From assembly GCA_965652145.1 (NCBI GenBank), contig CBFGTV010000044.1, forward strand, positions 1 to 27,246: 27,246 nt of DNA. Direction: 5' to 3'. The notes under the pieces were generated by a model. It made no database searches. It was not told the origin of the DNA and was given only the letters and a program-made list of their open reading frames with translations. The DNA is from CBFGTV01 sp965652145 (GTDB lineage: Bacteria; Bacillota; Clostridia; Peptostreptococcales; Natronincolaceae). A program made the translations under genes and the position numbers. Shown piece by piece: positions 15,001 through 27,246 of this stretch. Within the stretch, counting starts at the first letter, position 1. Each line of letters opens with the position of its first letter.

Positions 15001-18000
15001 TTACATATCTTAGAAACCTGGAGGGGCGAAAGGAAGAGGTTTTACGCCTTATTCAGGAGCAAGAAAAATTAACACCTGAATTGGAATTGAAAATACAAGG
15101 GGCTGTAACACTGCAGGAGGTTGAAGATATTTACTTGCCCTTTAGGCCAAAACGCAGGACCAGGGCAACTATTGCCAAGGAGAAGGGGCTGGAGCCCCTG
15201 GCCATGGCCCTGATTCAGCAAAACTGTACAAAATCAGAATTTATCTCCATGGCCGAGGGCTTTATCACCCCCGATGGCGTTTCTTCCCTTGAAGAAGCTA
15301 TTAATGGTGCCATGGATATTGTAGCTGAAATGATTTCAGATAATGGTGATTATCGAAGGGAAATCAGGAAAATTACCTACCTTGAAGGGCTGATAATATC
15401 AAAGGCAGTCAAGGAGGAAGCTGAATCGGTCTATGAAATGTATTATGATTATCAGGAAGCGGTCAAATCTATTCCCGATCATCGAATTTTGGCCATTAAC
15501 CGTGGTGAAAAGGAGGGCTTCCTAAAGGTAAAGGTAGATATTGCAGTAGACAAGGTGCATTATTATCTAAAAAGAAAAATTACCAAGGCCGAGGCCAATG
15601 AAATTGAATACCTGACAGCGGCCATAGAGGACAGCTATAAAAGATTGATTGCCCCCTCTATAGAAAGGGAAATCAGGTCACAGCTGACAGAAAGGGCAGA
15701 GGAAAAAGCCATTAAGGTATTTGGTGAAAACCTCAAGAAGCTCCTGCTGCAGCCGCCGATTAAAGACAAAGTGGTAATGGGCTTTGACCCTGCTTATCGA
15801 ACAGGGTGTAAAATTGCCGTAGTGGATGGAACGGGAAAGCTGCTGGAAACTGCAACGGTATATCCAACCAAGCCCCAAAATGACATTGATGGCAGTAAGC
15901 AGAAGCTAAAGGCCATGATTGAAAAGTATGGCGTTGAGGTGATTGCCATTGGAAACGGTACAGCCTCCAGGGAATCAGAGGCCTTTGTGGCAGAGCTTAT
16001 AAAGGAAATTGACCGCAGTGTCTATTATGTTATCGTCAGTGAAGCCGGAGCGTCGGTCTATTCAGCCTCAGAGCTGGCTGCCAAGGAGTATCCCGATATT
16101 AATGTTTCTCTAAGGGGAGCCATCTCCATTGGCCGCCGTCTGCAAGATCCCCTGCCGGAACTGGTAAAAATTGATCCTAAGCATGTAGGTGTGGGCCAGT
16201 ATCAGCATGATGTCAATCAAAAACGTCTGGATGAAGCACTAAGAGGTGTAGTGGAGGATTGCGTTAATAGCGTAGGGGTTGATTTAAATACAGCCTCAGC
16301 CGCTCTGCTTCAATATATTGCTGGAATCACCAAGACAACGGCAGAGAACATTGTTAAACATCGAGAAGAACATGGGAAATTTAAAAATCGCAGAGAGCTT
16401 CAAAAAGTCAAGCGGCTGGGGCCGGCGGCCTTTGTCCAGTGTGCAGGCTTTTTAAGAATCACCGATGGTGATAATATTCTCGATAACACCGGTGTTCACC
16501 CTGAATCCTATGAAGCTTGCGAAAAATTAATTGAGCTGATGGGCTTTAACAGGGCTCAGCTGACTACAAGGGAATTGAAGGCCCTTGGGGAAGCCTTGAA
16601 GGGACTTAATGAAGCCAAGGCTGCTGAAAAGCTGGGGATTGGCCTGCCAACCTTAAGAGACATGGTCAGGGAACTGAGAAAGCCCGGTAGAGACCCAAGA
16701 GAAGAGCTGCCCAAGCCTATATTCAGAACCGATGTGTTAAAGATCGAAGACCTTAAGCCTGATATGATTTTAATCGGTACCGTAAGAAATGTCATTGACT
16801 TCGGCGCCTTTGTGGATATTGGAATCAAAAATGATGGGTTAGTTCATATTTCTGAGTTAAGTGACCGGTATATCAGAAATCCCATGGATGTGGTCTCCAT
16901 CGGTGATATTGTGAATGTAAAGGTGATTGGAATTGATATTAAAAAGGGTAGAGTATCCTTAAGTATGAAGGGAATACAACAAAATAAGTGATGATAAAGG
17001 AGAAGCAGGACAATGAAGGAAAATCAGCAGCGTATAAACAAAATGATGACCTACCGTTGGGTCGTATGGGGTGTACTGGCCCTGGCCTATATCATTGTTT
17101 TCTTTCACCGGCTGGCAATCGGAGTCGTTCGGGAGGATCTGGTAAATGCCTTTAATATTTCGGGTACCACCTTTGCCAATATCGGTTCAACCTATTTTTA
17201 TGCCTATATGCTAATGCAAATTCCATCGGGAATTTTGGCTGATTCCCTCGGAGCCAGAAAAACCGTTACCCTTGGAACCCTTCTGGCGGGCCTGGGTTCT
17301 ATTGTCTTTGGTCTGGCTCCCAATTTACCCATGGTTTTTCTGGGGCGTCTAATGGTGGGAATTGGGGTATCGGTTGTTTTTATAGCCATTTTAAAGGTTC
17401 AATCCCAGTGGTTTAAAGAAAGTGAATTTGGCACCATGTCCGGCATTACCTCCTTCGTTGGCAATATGGGGGGAATTATTGCCCAAACCCCTTTAGCCCT
17501 GATGGTAGGTTATTTTACATGGCGCAGCACCTTTGCCGCCATTGGAATCGTCAGTATATTTTTAGCCGTTTTATGCTATTTGGTGGTAAGAAATACACCG
17601 GCAGAAATGGGGCTGCCCACCATTGAGGAAATTGAAGGGAAAACAAAGACGGGCCAGATGATGGAAAGGCCCCCGCTGGTGAAAGGGTTGATACAGGCCC
17701 TCACAAACTGGTATACCTGGCCTAGCTTCATTGTATTTACTGGATTTTTCGGTGCCTATGTGACCCTAACCGGTACCTGGGGCCAAAGCTATTTAGTGGA
17801 GGTATACGGCCTAGATCCCGGAGTAGCTCCCAATTACCTGAGTATGGCGGTATTGGGGATGGCCATCGGCAGTATTGCTATCGGTAAGCTGTCAGACAGC
17901 CTTCAAAAAAGAAAGCTGCCAATGATTTTATTTGGCGGAATCTATACCCTTTGCTGGGCCATTATTGTCTTTGCAGGTGGTGGTAAGCCGCCCCTGGGAA

Positions 18001-21000
18001 TACTATATCCGTTATTTTTCATCCTTGGCTTTAGCTGCCCAGCCTTTGTAGTGGGGTGGGCCTGCGGGAAAGAAGTGAATCACCCAGCTATTGCAGGAAT
18101 CAGTACATCCATTGTAAATATAGGAGGTTTTTTAGGAGGTGCCATTCTTCCGCCCCTTTTAGGTCGGGTCTTCGATACCTACAGCGGTCAGTTGGATCCG
18201 GTACAGTTGTATCAAAAAGCCTTTTTATATTGTTTTATCTTTGTTATTGTAGGTTATCTCTTTACCTTCACCGTTAAGGAAACCCGTTGTAAAAATATAT
18301 ACAAAGAGCTTGCTTAGATGAAGCACCCCTTGAGAAGGCTTAAGGGGTGTTTTTGTATATTAAAATAGGTATTCTATCAAGTTAATTGATAAAGGAGGCA
18401 TTGATACTTAACGGTAATATAATTTTATCTTAATTGAAATATAAATATATTGTAAGCTATACAAATTACGACATAATTAATAGAAGATTTATGACAAAAT
18501 AAAAAATGGTTGTGGTTGTATAATTACTATCTGGAGCAAACAGTATGAATAAGGGTGTAAAAAGGAAGGAAGGGTAGTGGATAATATGAAAAAAAGCAGC
18601 AGTTATTCTTTAATTTTAGTAATCATGATTTTAATCGGCAGTATTATGGGTGGTTGTAATTCTAATCGATATCAGGCTACAAAATATTTAAGCATGGTTC
18701 TTAACAATGACCCTCAGCAGCGATTGATTACCATTGGGAAATTTAAGGGAACCCTGAACAATTCCATTAAATTTGAAGAAGCGAAGATATTACAGGTTGA
18801 GATGAAGATTGAACAGGGCGATATTGAAATAACATTTTTTGATGTTAATGATCAGCCAATATTTGAGAAAACCCTGAGGGAAGGGGAATCGTATATAGAT
18901 ACATTTGAAGATGACTTTAAGGCAGGTACCTATGAGCTAAAGCTAAGCTCTAAAATGGCCCGTGAAGTAGAAATTAAATTGATTTTTAAAGAATAAACAA
19001 ACTCTATGTTATTATTTTGCCAGAAATATATTTCGAGGAAAAGTATTCAGTGGCATTATTCTAGTTGAGGCCTTTTTCATTATTCCATATTTATCCATGA
19101 TCTAAGGAACCTTTTTTTCGATTCATTCGTCTATCAAATAGGTTGACATATAAAAATATTTTTATTCCCGAAAGGTTTATAGGAACATTTGTTGAATATG
19201 TATTTAATGACATAAACTAGGAGGGGATGAAATGTTACTAATAAAAAATGCAGAAATCTATACGATTGTGGGGGAAAGAATTGAGAAGGGAAATATTTTG
19301 GTGGCAGAGGGTAAAATTAAAGCCCTTGGCCCAAATGTAGAGGCACCTGAAGATGCTCGGATCATCGATGCCATGGGTAAACTGGTATTTCCCGGGATGA
19401 TTGATGCCCACTGCCACTTGGGAATGTGGGAGGATGCTATAGGCTTTGAGGGGGCCGACGGCAATGAAATGGCTGATCCTGTAACACCTCAGCTTAGAGG
19501 AATTGATGGAATTAATCCTATGGATAGAACCTTTGAAGAAGCTTATCAGGGTGGTATTACAACCGTTGCCACAGGCCCAGGAAGTGCCAATGTTATTGGT
19601 GGTCAATTTGCTGCCATTAAAACCTACGGTAAAAGAATTGATGACATGATAATTGATGAAAGTATTGCAATGAAGGTGGCCTTTGGTGAAAATCCAAAAC
19701 GGGTTTATCATGAAAAGAAAAAGTCTCCCATGACAAGAATGGCAACGGCCGCCATTTTAAGGGAAACCCTAATGAAGGCCAAACGCTATCAGGAAAGAAT
19801 TCAAGAGGCCAAGGGAGACTTAACAAAGTATCCTGGCTTTGATATGAAGTTGGAGGCAATGCTTCCTGTTTTAGAGGGGAAAATACCCTTAAAGGCCCAT
19901 GCCCATCGAGCCGATGATATTTTTACATCCATAAGAATTGCCAAGGAATTTGGCCTGAAGCTAACCCTAGAGCATTGCACGGAGGGGCACTTAATTGTTG
20001 ATGAGCTGGCAAAGGAAGGCTATCCTGCTGTGGTGGGGCCCAGCTTTGGTGAACGCTCAAAATTTGAATTGAAAAATAAAACCTTTGAAACCCCAGGTAT
20101 TTTAAATAAAGCTGGAGTGAAAGTGGCAATCATGACAGATCATCCGGTTATTCCATTGCAGCACTTGCCAATGTGCGCCGCTTTGGCGGTGGGGGCCGGA
20201 ATGGCCGAGGAGGAGGCCCTAAAGGCGATCACAATTTACCCGGCAGAAATTCTTGGTCTGGCAGATCGAATCGGCAGCCTTGAGATCGGTAAGGATGCTG
20301 ATATTGTCATTTGGGATAAACACCCCTTTGATATTCAGGCTTCTGTAGAATATACCATTATCAACGGAGAGGTTGTTTATCAGAAATAGTACATGGGGAA
20401 AAGGAAGTGTAAAGGAGATCAATAATGGATACGATGCCTTGGAATTTTGTTCTATTGGGTTCTATACCAGAGGCAATATTAATTGTTACCTTAGGCTTGC
20501 ATTTATTGGGGAAGGAGATTCCCCCTAAAAGAATCATACTGATCGGTATTCTTCAGGGGATTGCCTCTTATTTCATTAGAAAATACATGAGCTTTGGAAT
20601 CCACATGCTATGTCAGGCCCTTACACTGGTTATTCTTACTTTAATTGTACTGAGGATTAGTATTCGAGCCAGCTTCTTTTCTTGTTTAATCGGTCTGGTG
20701 ATTAACGCCCTGGTGGAAACACCCTATTCCCTGGTGGCTTTAAAGCTCACGGGTTGGTCAATTGGCGAAATTATGTCAAGAAGCTGGCTTAGAATTTTAT
20801 ACTTTACGCCTAAGCTGATGATCCTATTGGGAATTCTTTTTTTATTGAAGCGATATAACTTTACCCTTGAAGAGGAAATATCCTATATGAAAAGGGCGTC
20901 TAACTAATTTAAGTTTTTTAATTAAACAAATGTAATTTTCTTGCAAAATTCCTCTGTTGGGGTTATAATAATATTAAAAATAAATAAAAGATATCTATTC

Positions 21001-24000
21001 TTCAGGGCAGGGTGAAATTCCCGACCGGCGGTTAAAATCCGCGAGTCGATTGTTAAAATCGATTGAACTGGTGAAATTCCAGTATCGACAGTAAAGTCTG
21101 GATGGGAGAAGATTAGTTTTGTTTTAGTATGAAAACTATGTCTATTCAACACCTGAAGAAAATCCTTCGGGTGTTTTTTATGTGGTTTTCTCCTGACTAC
21201 AAAATAAAGAAGAATAGGTGAGACAAGGAGGCAGCAGTATGCAAAAAGTAGAAGGAACCTATGGCATAACTAAGAATAAGCTATCAACCAGCAGTTTAGT
21301 TAAGATCTCAATTTTAGCGGTAATGGGCTACTTATTAATGGCGATGGATTTTCCCCTGCCCATTTTTCCGGGATTTTTGAAAATTGACCTAAGTGATGTT
21401 CCGGCCCTGGTAGGAGGCTTTGCCCTGGGACCAATGGCGGGTGTACTAATCCAACTGGTTAAGGTATTTCTACATTTTATCACAAAGACCCAAACCGGTG
21501 GTGTAGGAGAACTGGCAAACTTTATAATTGGTGTTTCCTATGTTTTGCCAGCCACTTTAATTTATCATTTGAAAAAAGATAAATTACATGCCCTAATGGG
21601 GGTTTTTGCAGGAACAGTGGCTATGTGTGCAGTGGGGGTACTGGCAAACCTGTATCTTTTAATTCCCTTTTATGCCAATTTTATGCCCTTTGAAGGGATT
21701 ATCAGTATGGGTACAGCCGTTAATCGTCATATAGTAGACTTAAAAACCCTGGTGATCTACGGGATCACCCCCTTTAATCTCTTTAAAGGCCTGTTGATTG
21801 CCCTGGTGACATCATTAATCTATAAAAGAATCTCTCCCCTGCTAAGAAGGTAGGGTAAAAAAATCCGGTAGTGTTTAACCCTACTGGAATTTTTTTTGTC
21901 TACTTATGCTTTTCTGTTATGAGAAAATAAAATATACTAAAATAGTGTATAGTATGGATAGTATTATAATAAAGTTAAAAAATGACGATAAGTAGGTGTA
22001 GATGTAGTATGATCTGTAAAAAAATCTATAACGAAGAGGCCACAGCGGCAGTGGCGATAAGACTGGCTGAAATGGTGAATCCCGGAGACATCATTTGTCT
22101 ATCGGGAGATTTAGGGGCTGGAAAAACCACTTTTACCCAATACTTTGCCAGGGGGCTTCAAATATCAGAGGCTGTTACCAGTCCTACCTTTACCATTATC
22201 CAGGAATATGATGGCAGGCTTCCATTGTATCATTTTGATGTTTATCGCATTAGCAATCCCTTTGAAATGGAAGATATCGGCTATGAGGAATATTTTTATG
22301 GCGATGGGGTGTGCATCATAGAATGGCCCACCCAAATTGAGCCTTTGCTTCCTGAAGACTATCTCTGGATTGATTTAACCGTAGTTGATGAATCAGAAAG
22401 AAATTTATGTGTAAGGGGAACCAATGATTATTATCAGAATATGATTGAGGAGTTGTTTAAGGAATGAAAATATTAGCGCTGGATTCATCCTCTATAGCCG
22501 CCTCTGTGGCGATATTGGAGGAAGAAAGGCTGTTGACAGAAATCGTAATTAATCATCAAAGAACCCATTCAGAAAAGCTGGTACCCATGATTAAGGCTGC
22601 CCTGGAACATTGCAGCCTGACGCCGTCAGATATTGATATCTTTACATCAACCCTGGGACCTGGCTCCTTCACGGGTTTACGAATTGGCCTTACTACCATT
22701 AAAGCCATGGCCCAGGCCCTTGATAAACCTGTAGTGGGTATTTCTACCCTTCAGGCCCTGGCCTACCAATTTCCCTTTTGCAGCAGTATGATATGCCCCA
22801 TCATCGATGCACAGCGGGAATCGGTTTATACAGCCCTTTATAGGCGCCAGGAAGAAGGGCTGGTTCAGCTAATGGAACCAAGGGTTATTGAGATAAAGGA
22901 ATTGGTGGAAATACTAAAGTCCTATCAAGAAGGAGTCTTATTTACAGGAGATGCCCAGGCTAAATTTAAAGGTACATTGGCTGATTCCCTTGGTCAGGCG
23001 GCTACCTTTGCACCAGAGCCCATGTCTATGATTAGGGCAGCAATGGTGGGTGAACTGGCCAGAATAAGGGCCAAGGAGGGAAAACTTCAGACTGCCAGTG
23101 AGCTGCTGCCAATATATATGAGGAAATCCCAGGCCGAAAAACAGTATGAAGAGAAAATGAAAGGACAGGTATCAGGATAAATGGAAGGGTTAATGATCAG
23201 GCCTATGGAATTAAGGGATATTAAGCAGGTGGCCGATATTGAAAATCGCTCCTTCCCTGTTCCCTGGAGCCGGGGGGCCTTTGAAAAGGAAATTAAAAAA
23301 AATCGTCTGGCCAAATATATCGTATTGGAACGGGAAAATCAATTACTGGCCTTTGGCGGAATGTGGTTGATTATTGATGAGGCCCATGTCACCAACATAG
23401 CAGTAGACCCCAATTATCGAGGATTAGGCCTAGGCAGGCAGCTGGTTCAGGGCATGATTCAAGGGGCAAGGGAGCTGGGTATGTTAAGGATGACCCTGGA
23501 GGTTAGGCGGTCTAATTTAGTGGCACAAAATTTATATCAATCCCTGGGTTTCGCCTGCTGTGGTGTAAGACCAGGCTATTATGAAGACAACGGTGAAGAT
23601 GCTTTAATTATGTGGAAGGAGCTGACTGAATAAAAAAAGTCAGACCTTTTCTATTTATTTACGTATCAATAATAGAGCAAAAAAAGTTTAGTACCAGTCT
23701 AAGGAGGATTCAAGCGTGAAAAATAAAAAGAAGAAAATGATAGTTCTGTTAATTGCAGTAGTAGTTTTGGCGAGCCTTTCCTTTATGGCGGTTCGCTCAT
23801 CAAAGGCATCCAATCAGGGTGTTTTTGCAGAGGTCATGACGGTTGAGAAGAAGGATATTGCTGTCAAGATACCGGCCACGGGTACCCTTGAAGAATTAGA
23901 GAAGGCATCCATTTTCTATGAGGGTACGGGAAAGGTTGCTGAAATTAAAGTAGAGGTTGGCCAATTTGTGAAGAAGGGTGAAATCCTGGCCAGCTTGGAT

Positions 24001-27000
24001 GAATCTGAATTTGGCAATAAGCTTAACATTGCCAGTACCCAGCTTGAAATGGAACGCCTTAATCTTGCGAAGCTTGAAAAGTCCAGGAAGGAAGCAATGG
24101 AGAAGGCAAGAAAATCGTTAGAAAGTACTCAGCTGCAGCATGAAAGAAATATGGCCTTATTTGAAAGCGGAGGTCTTTCTCAGGCAGAGCTGGAAAAGAG
24201 CCAAGATGCCCTGGAGGAACTTCAAACTACATATCAGCAATATCAAAATAATGAGGATTCTTTATATTTTGAAATCCAGCATACCAAGAAGCAAATAGAA
24301 GTGTCTCAATTAAATATTGACGATTTAACCAAGGAGCAGACCCGCCTGGGAGGGATCATTACCAGCCCCATAGATGGTGTGATTACTGCCGTTAACATTG
24401 ATAGAGGAACTGTTGTCAGCCCCACCTCACCATGCTTTGTGGTTTCAAATTTAGACCAGCTGGAAATTAAAATTAATGTAAACGAATATGATATTGCCAG
24501 GGTAGAGGTGGGACAGCAGGTGGAAATTGAAACAGATGCCCTGACGGGAACTGTTTTTGAAGGAACTGTAGAAAAAATTGCACCTGTAGCCAGTAAGTTG
24601 TCTACAGGACAAACCACTGAAACTGCTGTAGAGGTGACAATAAAGGTGATGGAAAGACACGAAATGCTGAAGCCAGGCTTTTCTGTCAAGACCAGAATCA
24701 TCAGTGACAAAAGGGAAAATACCCTGGTGGTACCCTTTGATTCCATTCAAATCCAGCCCGATGGTAAAAAGCTAGTCTATATTGTTAAAGAAGATGGTAC
24801 TGCTGCAGCCAAAGAGGTACAAACCGGAATTGAATCAGACTTTGAAGTAGAGATCACCCAGGGAATTGAAGCCGGGCAAACAATCATATTAAGGCCTGGT
24901 GCTTCTCTGAAGGATGGAGATAGAGTAATTATTCGATAGGAAAATAAAAGGATGGATTGCCATGAATTTACTGGAAAATATACGACTTGCCCTCAGCTCC
25001 ATCAGAGCCAATAAAATGAGAACCTTTTTAACAATGCTTGGGATGATTATTGGTATTTCGGCTGTGGTTGCTATTTCTGTAATCGGAAATGGCGGAAAGT
25101 ATCAAATACAAAAAAGTCTGGAGCAGTTTGGTACCAATCGATTGATGATTTATATGAATTGGAGCAATGAAGATTTAAGAAGAAGAGATTATCTGACGGA
25201 TCGAGACCTGGAGGCCTTAAAATCCATTGAAGGAATTGAGGCAATGGCTCCCCTTTATGAGGAATATAACGAAATTGCTCTCAAGGATAAAAAACATGAA
25301 GTATTGCTCTATGGTGCCAATGCCGACAGTGAAATTATTAGTAATGTGGAGCTTCTAATGGGAAGATTCATTAATGAAGAAGATTTGAATCAATTTCGAA
25401 GGGCCATTGTTATTTCAGAAAAGGATGCCCGGGAGCTCTTCGGCCGATTAGATGTAATTGGCGAGGTGGTTACTTTAAAAACACCTCGAGGTGACCTGGA
25501 TTTCCAGGTGGTGGGAATAAGCAGGCTGGAGGAAAGCCAGTTTACTGGAAGCGGCATGTATGGCAGTGTTTATGTCCCCATGACCACCATTATGCGCCAC
25601 TATAATCTGGATGTATATTATGGTGTTAATTTAAAGGTAACGGACCGGCAGCAGATGGACCAAATCGGACAGCAGGTTGTGACTGTTCTAGAGCGAATTC
25701 ATAATAATCAGGATATGTATACGGTCTACAATCTGGAAGAGGCTTTGGAAACCGTAGACAGTGTACTTAGTACCATTATCCTGGTGCTGGCATTAATTGC
25801 TGGTATAGCCCTGTTGGTAGGGGGCATTGGTATTATGAATATCATGCTGGTTACCGTAACAGAGCGAATCAGAGAAATAGGGGTCAAGAAGGCCATTGGA
25901 GCCAAGAAAAGGGTTATTCTTTCTCAATTTCTAACAGAATCGGCTTTGATTTCCCTGGCCGGGGGTCTGTTGGGAATTGCCTTCGGCTTCTTATTTGGCT
26001 TGGCTGCCTCTGTTTTATTGGATATGCCATTGCTGATCAGTGTCAAGGAAATTACAACCTCCAGTATTTTGGCCATATCAGTCGGTATCATATTTGGTGT
26101 TTACCCTGCAAACAGGGCTGCAAAGCTTGACCCAATCGAAGCTTTGCGGTATGAATAAGGAAAACAATAAAAAGGATGATTTTTCAATGATAATCTTTGA
26201 AATACTGAAGGTATCCCTTCAAAATATTTGGGTCAATAAAATGAGATCGTGCTTAACCATGCTGGGGCTGATAATTGGGATTACAGCTGTGGTGGTGATT
26301 ACCACCCTGGGAAATGCCGCCAAGGCAGATATGACTAAGGCCTTCGGAGAGCAAAGTAAAGGAAAGCTCGCCATTAATGTCCGGTCAAACTCAGAGCAAA
26401 CCGCCCTGTTAAGAGATTATTTTACAGAGGAGGATATAGGCTCCATCTCCAATTTAGATGATATCCAGGCGGCCTCCCCCGAGATTAGCATATATGTAGA
26501 TATCAAATATCAGGGTAAAAGTTTAATGGTGGATCTGTATGGAGTGGACAATAATTATGATCAGGTACAAAGCGTTAATTTATTGAATGGCAGATTCATT
26601 TCACAAGAGGATATTCAGGGAAGAAGGAATGTAATCATTATAGATGAAAATGCCGCCACGGATCTTTTCGGCACCACCGATTGTCTGGGGGAGATTGTTA
26701 CCGTCAACGCCGGCTATCGAACGGTGGAAATGATGATAATTGGCGTCGATAAATTGGCCGATTCAACCATTATGAAAATGACTAGGGGTAGTTATTTTTC
26801 TGGTTACATACCTATTAGCGTTGCCGAGCAAATGTTTTATATCGATCGCTACCCACGGGTTCTGGTACAGGCCAGGGAAGCCTTCGACGTCAATGAAGTG
26901 GGTACCAGGATTTTAAGCTTGATGGGAAGAAGAAACAAAAATCAAGAGGTATTAAGGGTTTATACTATGGAAAGTGATTTAAGTCAAATTGATTCCACCC

Positions 27001-27246
27001 TGGGAATACTTACTGGAATCATTTCAGGGATTGCCGGTATATCGCTGCTGGTGGGGGGCATTGGCATTATGAATATCATGCTGGTGTCAGTAACGGAGCG
27101 TACCCGTGAAATTGGTATTCGAAAGGCCATTGGCGCTAAGCCTGCTGTTATTTTACTTCAATTTCTATTTGAAGCGGTTACCCTTTCGGTTTTAGGCGGC
27201 TTCATTGGGTTGACCCTGGGCGGGGGAATTGGGATGTTAATCGTTA

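Overview
The window is one stretch of chromosome from a motile, Gram-positive anaerobe of the Clostridia type (Bacillota). The evidence is strong AGGAGG ribosome-binding sites, intrinsic terminators, a SecA with a zinc-binding tail, a riboflavin-specific ECF component behind an FMN riboswitch, a YaaR-family protein, and flagellar and chemotaxis genes with sigma-D-type promoters. By eye the G+C is in the low 40s percent. No genus can be fixed from the sequence alone. There are no rRNA, tRNA, CRISPR, transposase or phage genes. Nearly all genes run on the + strand; only the yaaR-like gene is on the - strand.

Layout. 1-2560: a terminator closing an upstream unit, then a methyl-accepting chemotaxis protein (MCP). 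2561-7234: a small DUF5317-like membrane protein, then secA-prfB; prfB needs a programmed +1 frameshift. 7281-9836: a second MCP with an unusual acidic tail, ended by a bidirectional terminator. 9835-14742: a compact late-flagellar block made of a divergent yaaR-like gene, an 875-residue FliK-like protein with internal repeats, a FlhB-C-terminal-like protein (FlhX/YlqH type), a short flagellin and FliS. 14793-18355: tex and an MFS transporter. 18577-20907: an orphan lipoprotein, an amidohydrolase and a small membrane protein of unknown function. 20941-21897: promoter, FMN riboswitch, attenuator and ribU. 22009-23633: tsaE-tsaB-rimI. 23716-27246: a membrane-fusion protein and two MacB-like ABC permeases, the second cut by the window edge.

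How the genes fit together. The two MCPs and the flagellar block belong to motility. I could read near-identical sigma-D-type promoters (TAAA-N16-nYCGATAT followed by AAATA) ahead of the FliK-like gene and ahead of flagellin. A third, weaker version faces yaaR on the other strand, and a degenerate one precedes the second MCP. The flagellin promoter lies inside the 3' end of the flhX-like gene. The remaining genes are mainly housekeeping (protein export, translation termination, t6A tRNA modification, riboflavin uptake).

I did not find a clearly new, self-contained system such as a defence island or biosynthetic cluster. The least explained parts are the repeat-bearing FliK-like protein and its FlhX partner, the acidic tail of the second MCP, the cysteine-containing minimal flagellin, and an export system whose ATPase is not in the usual place.
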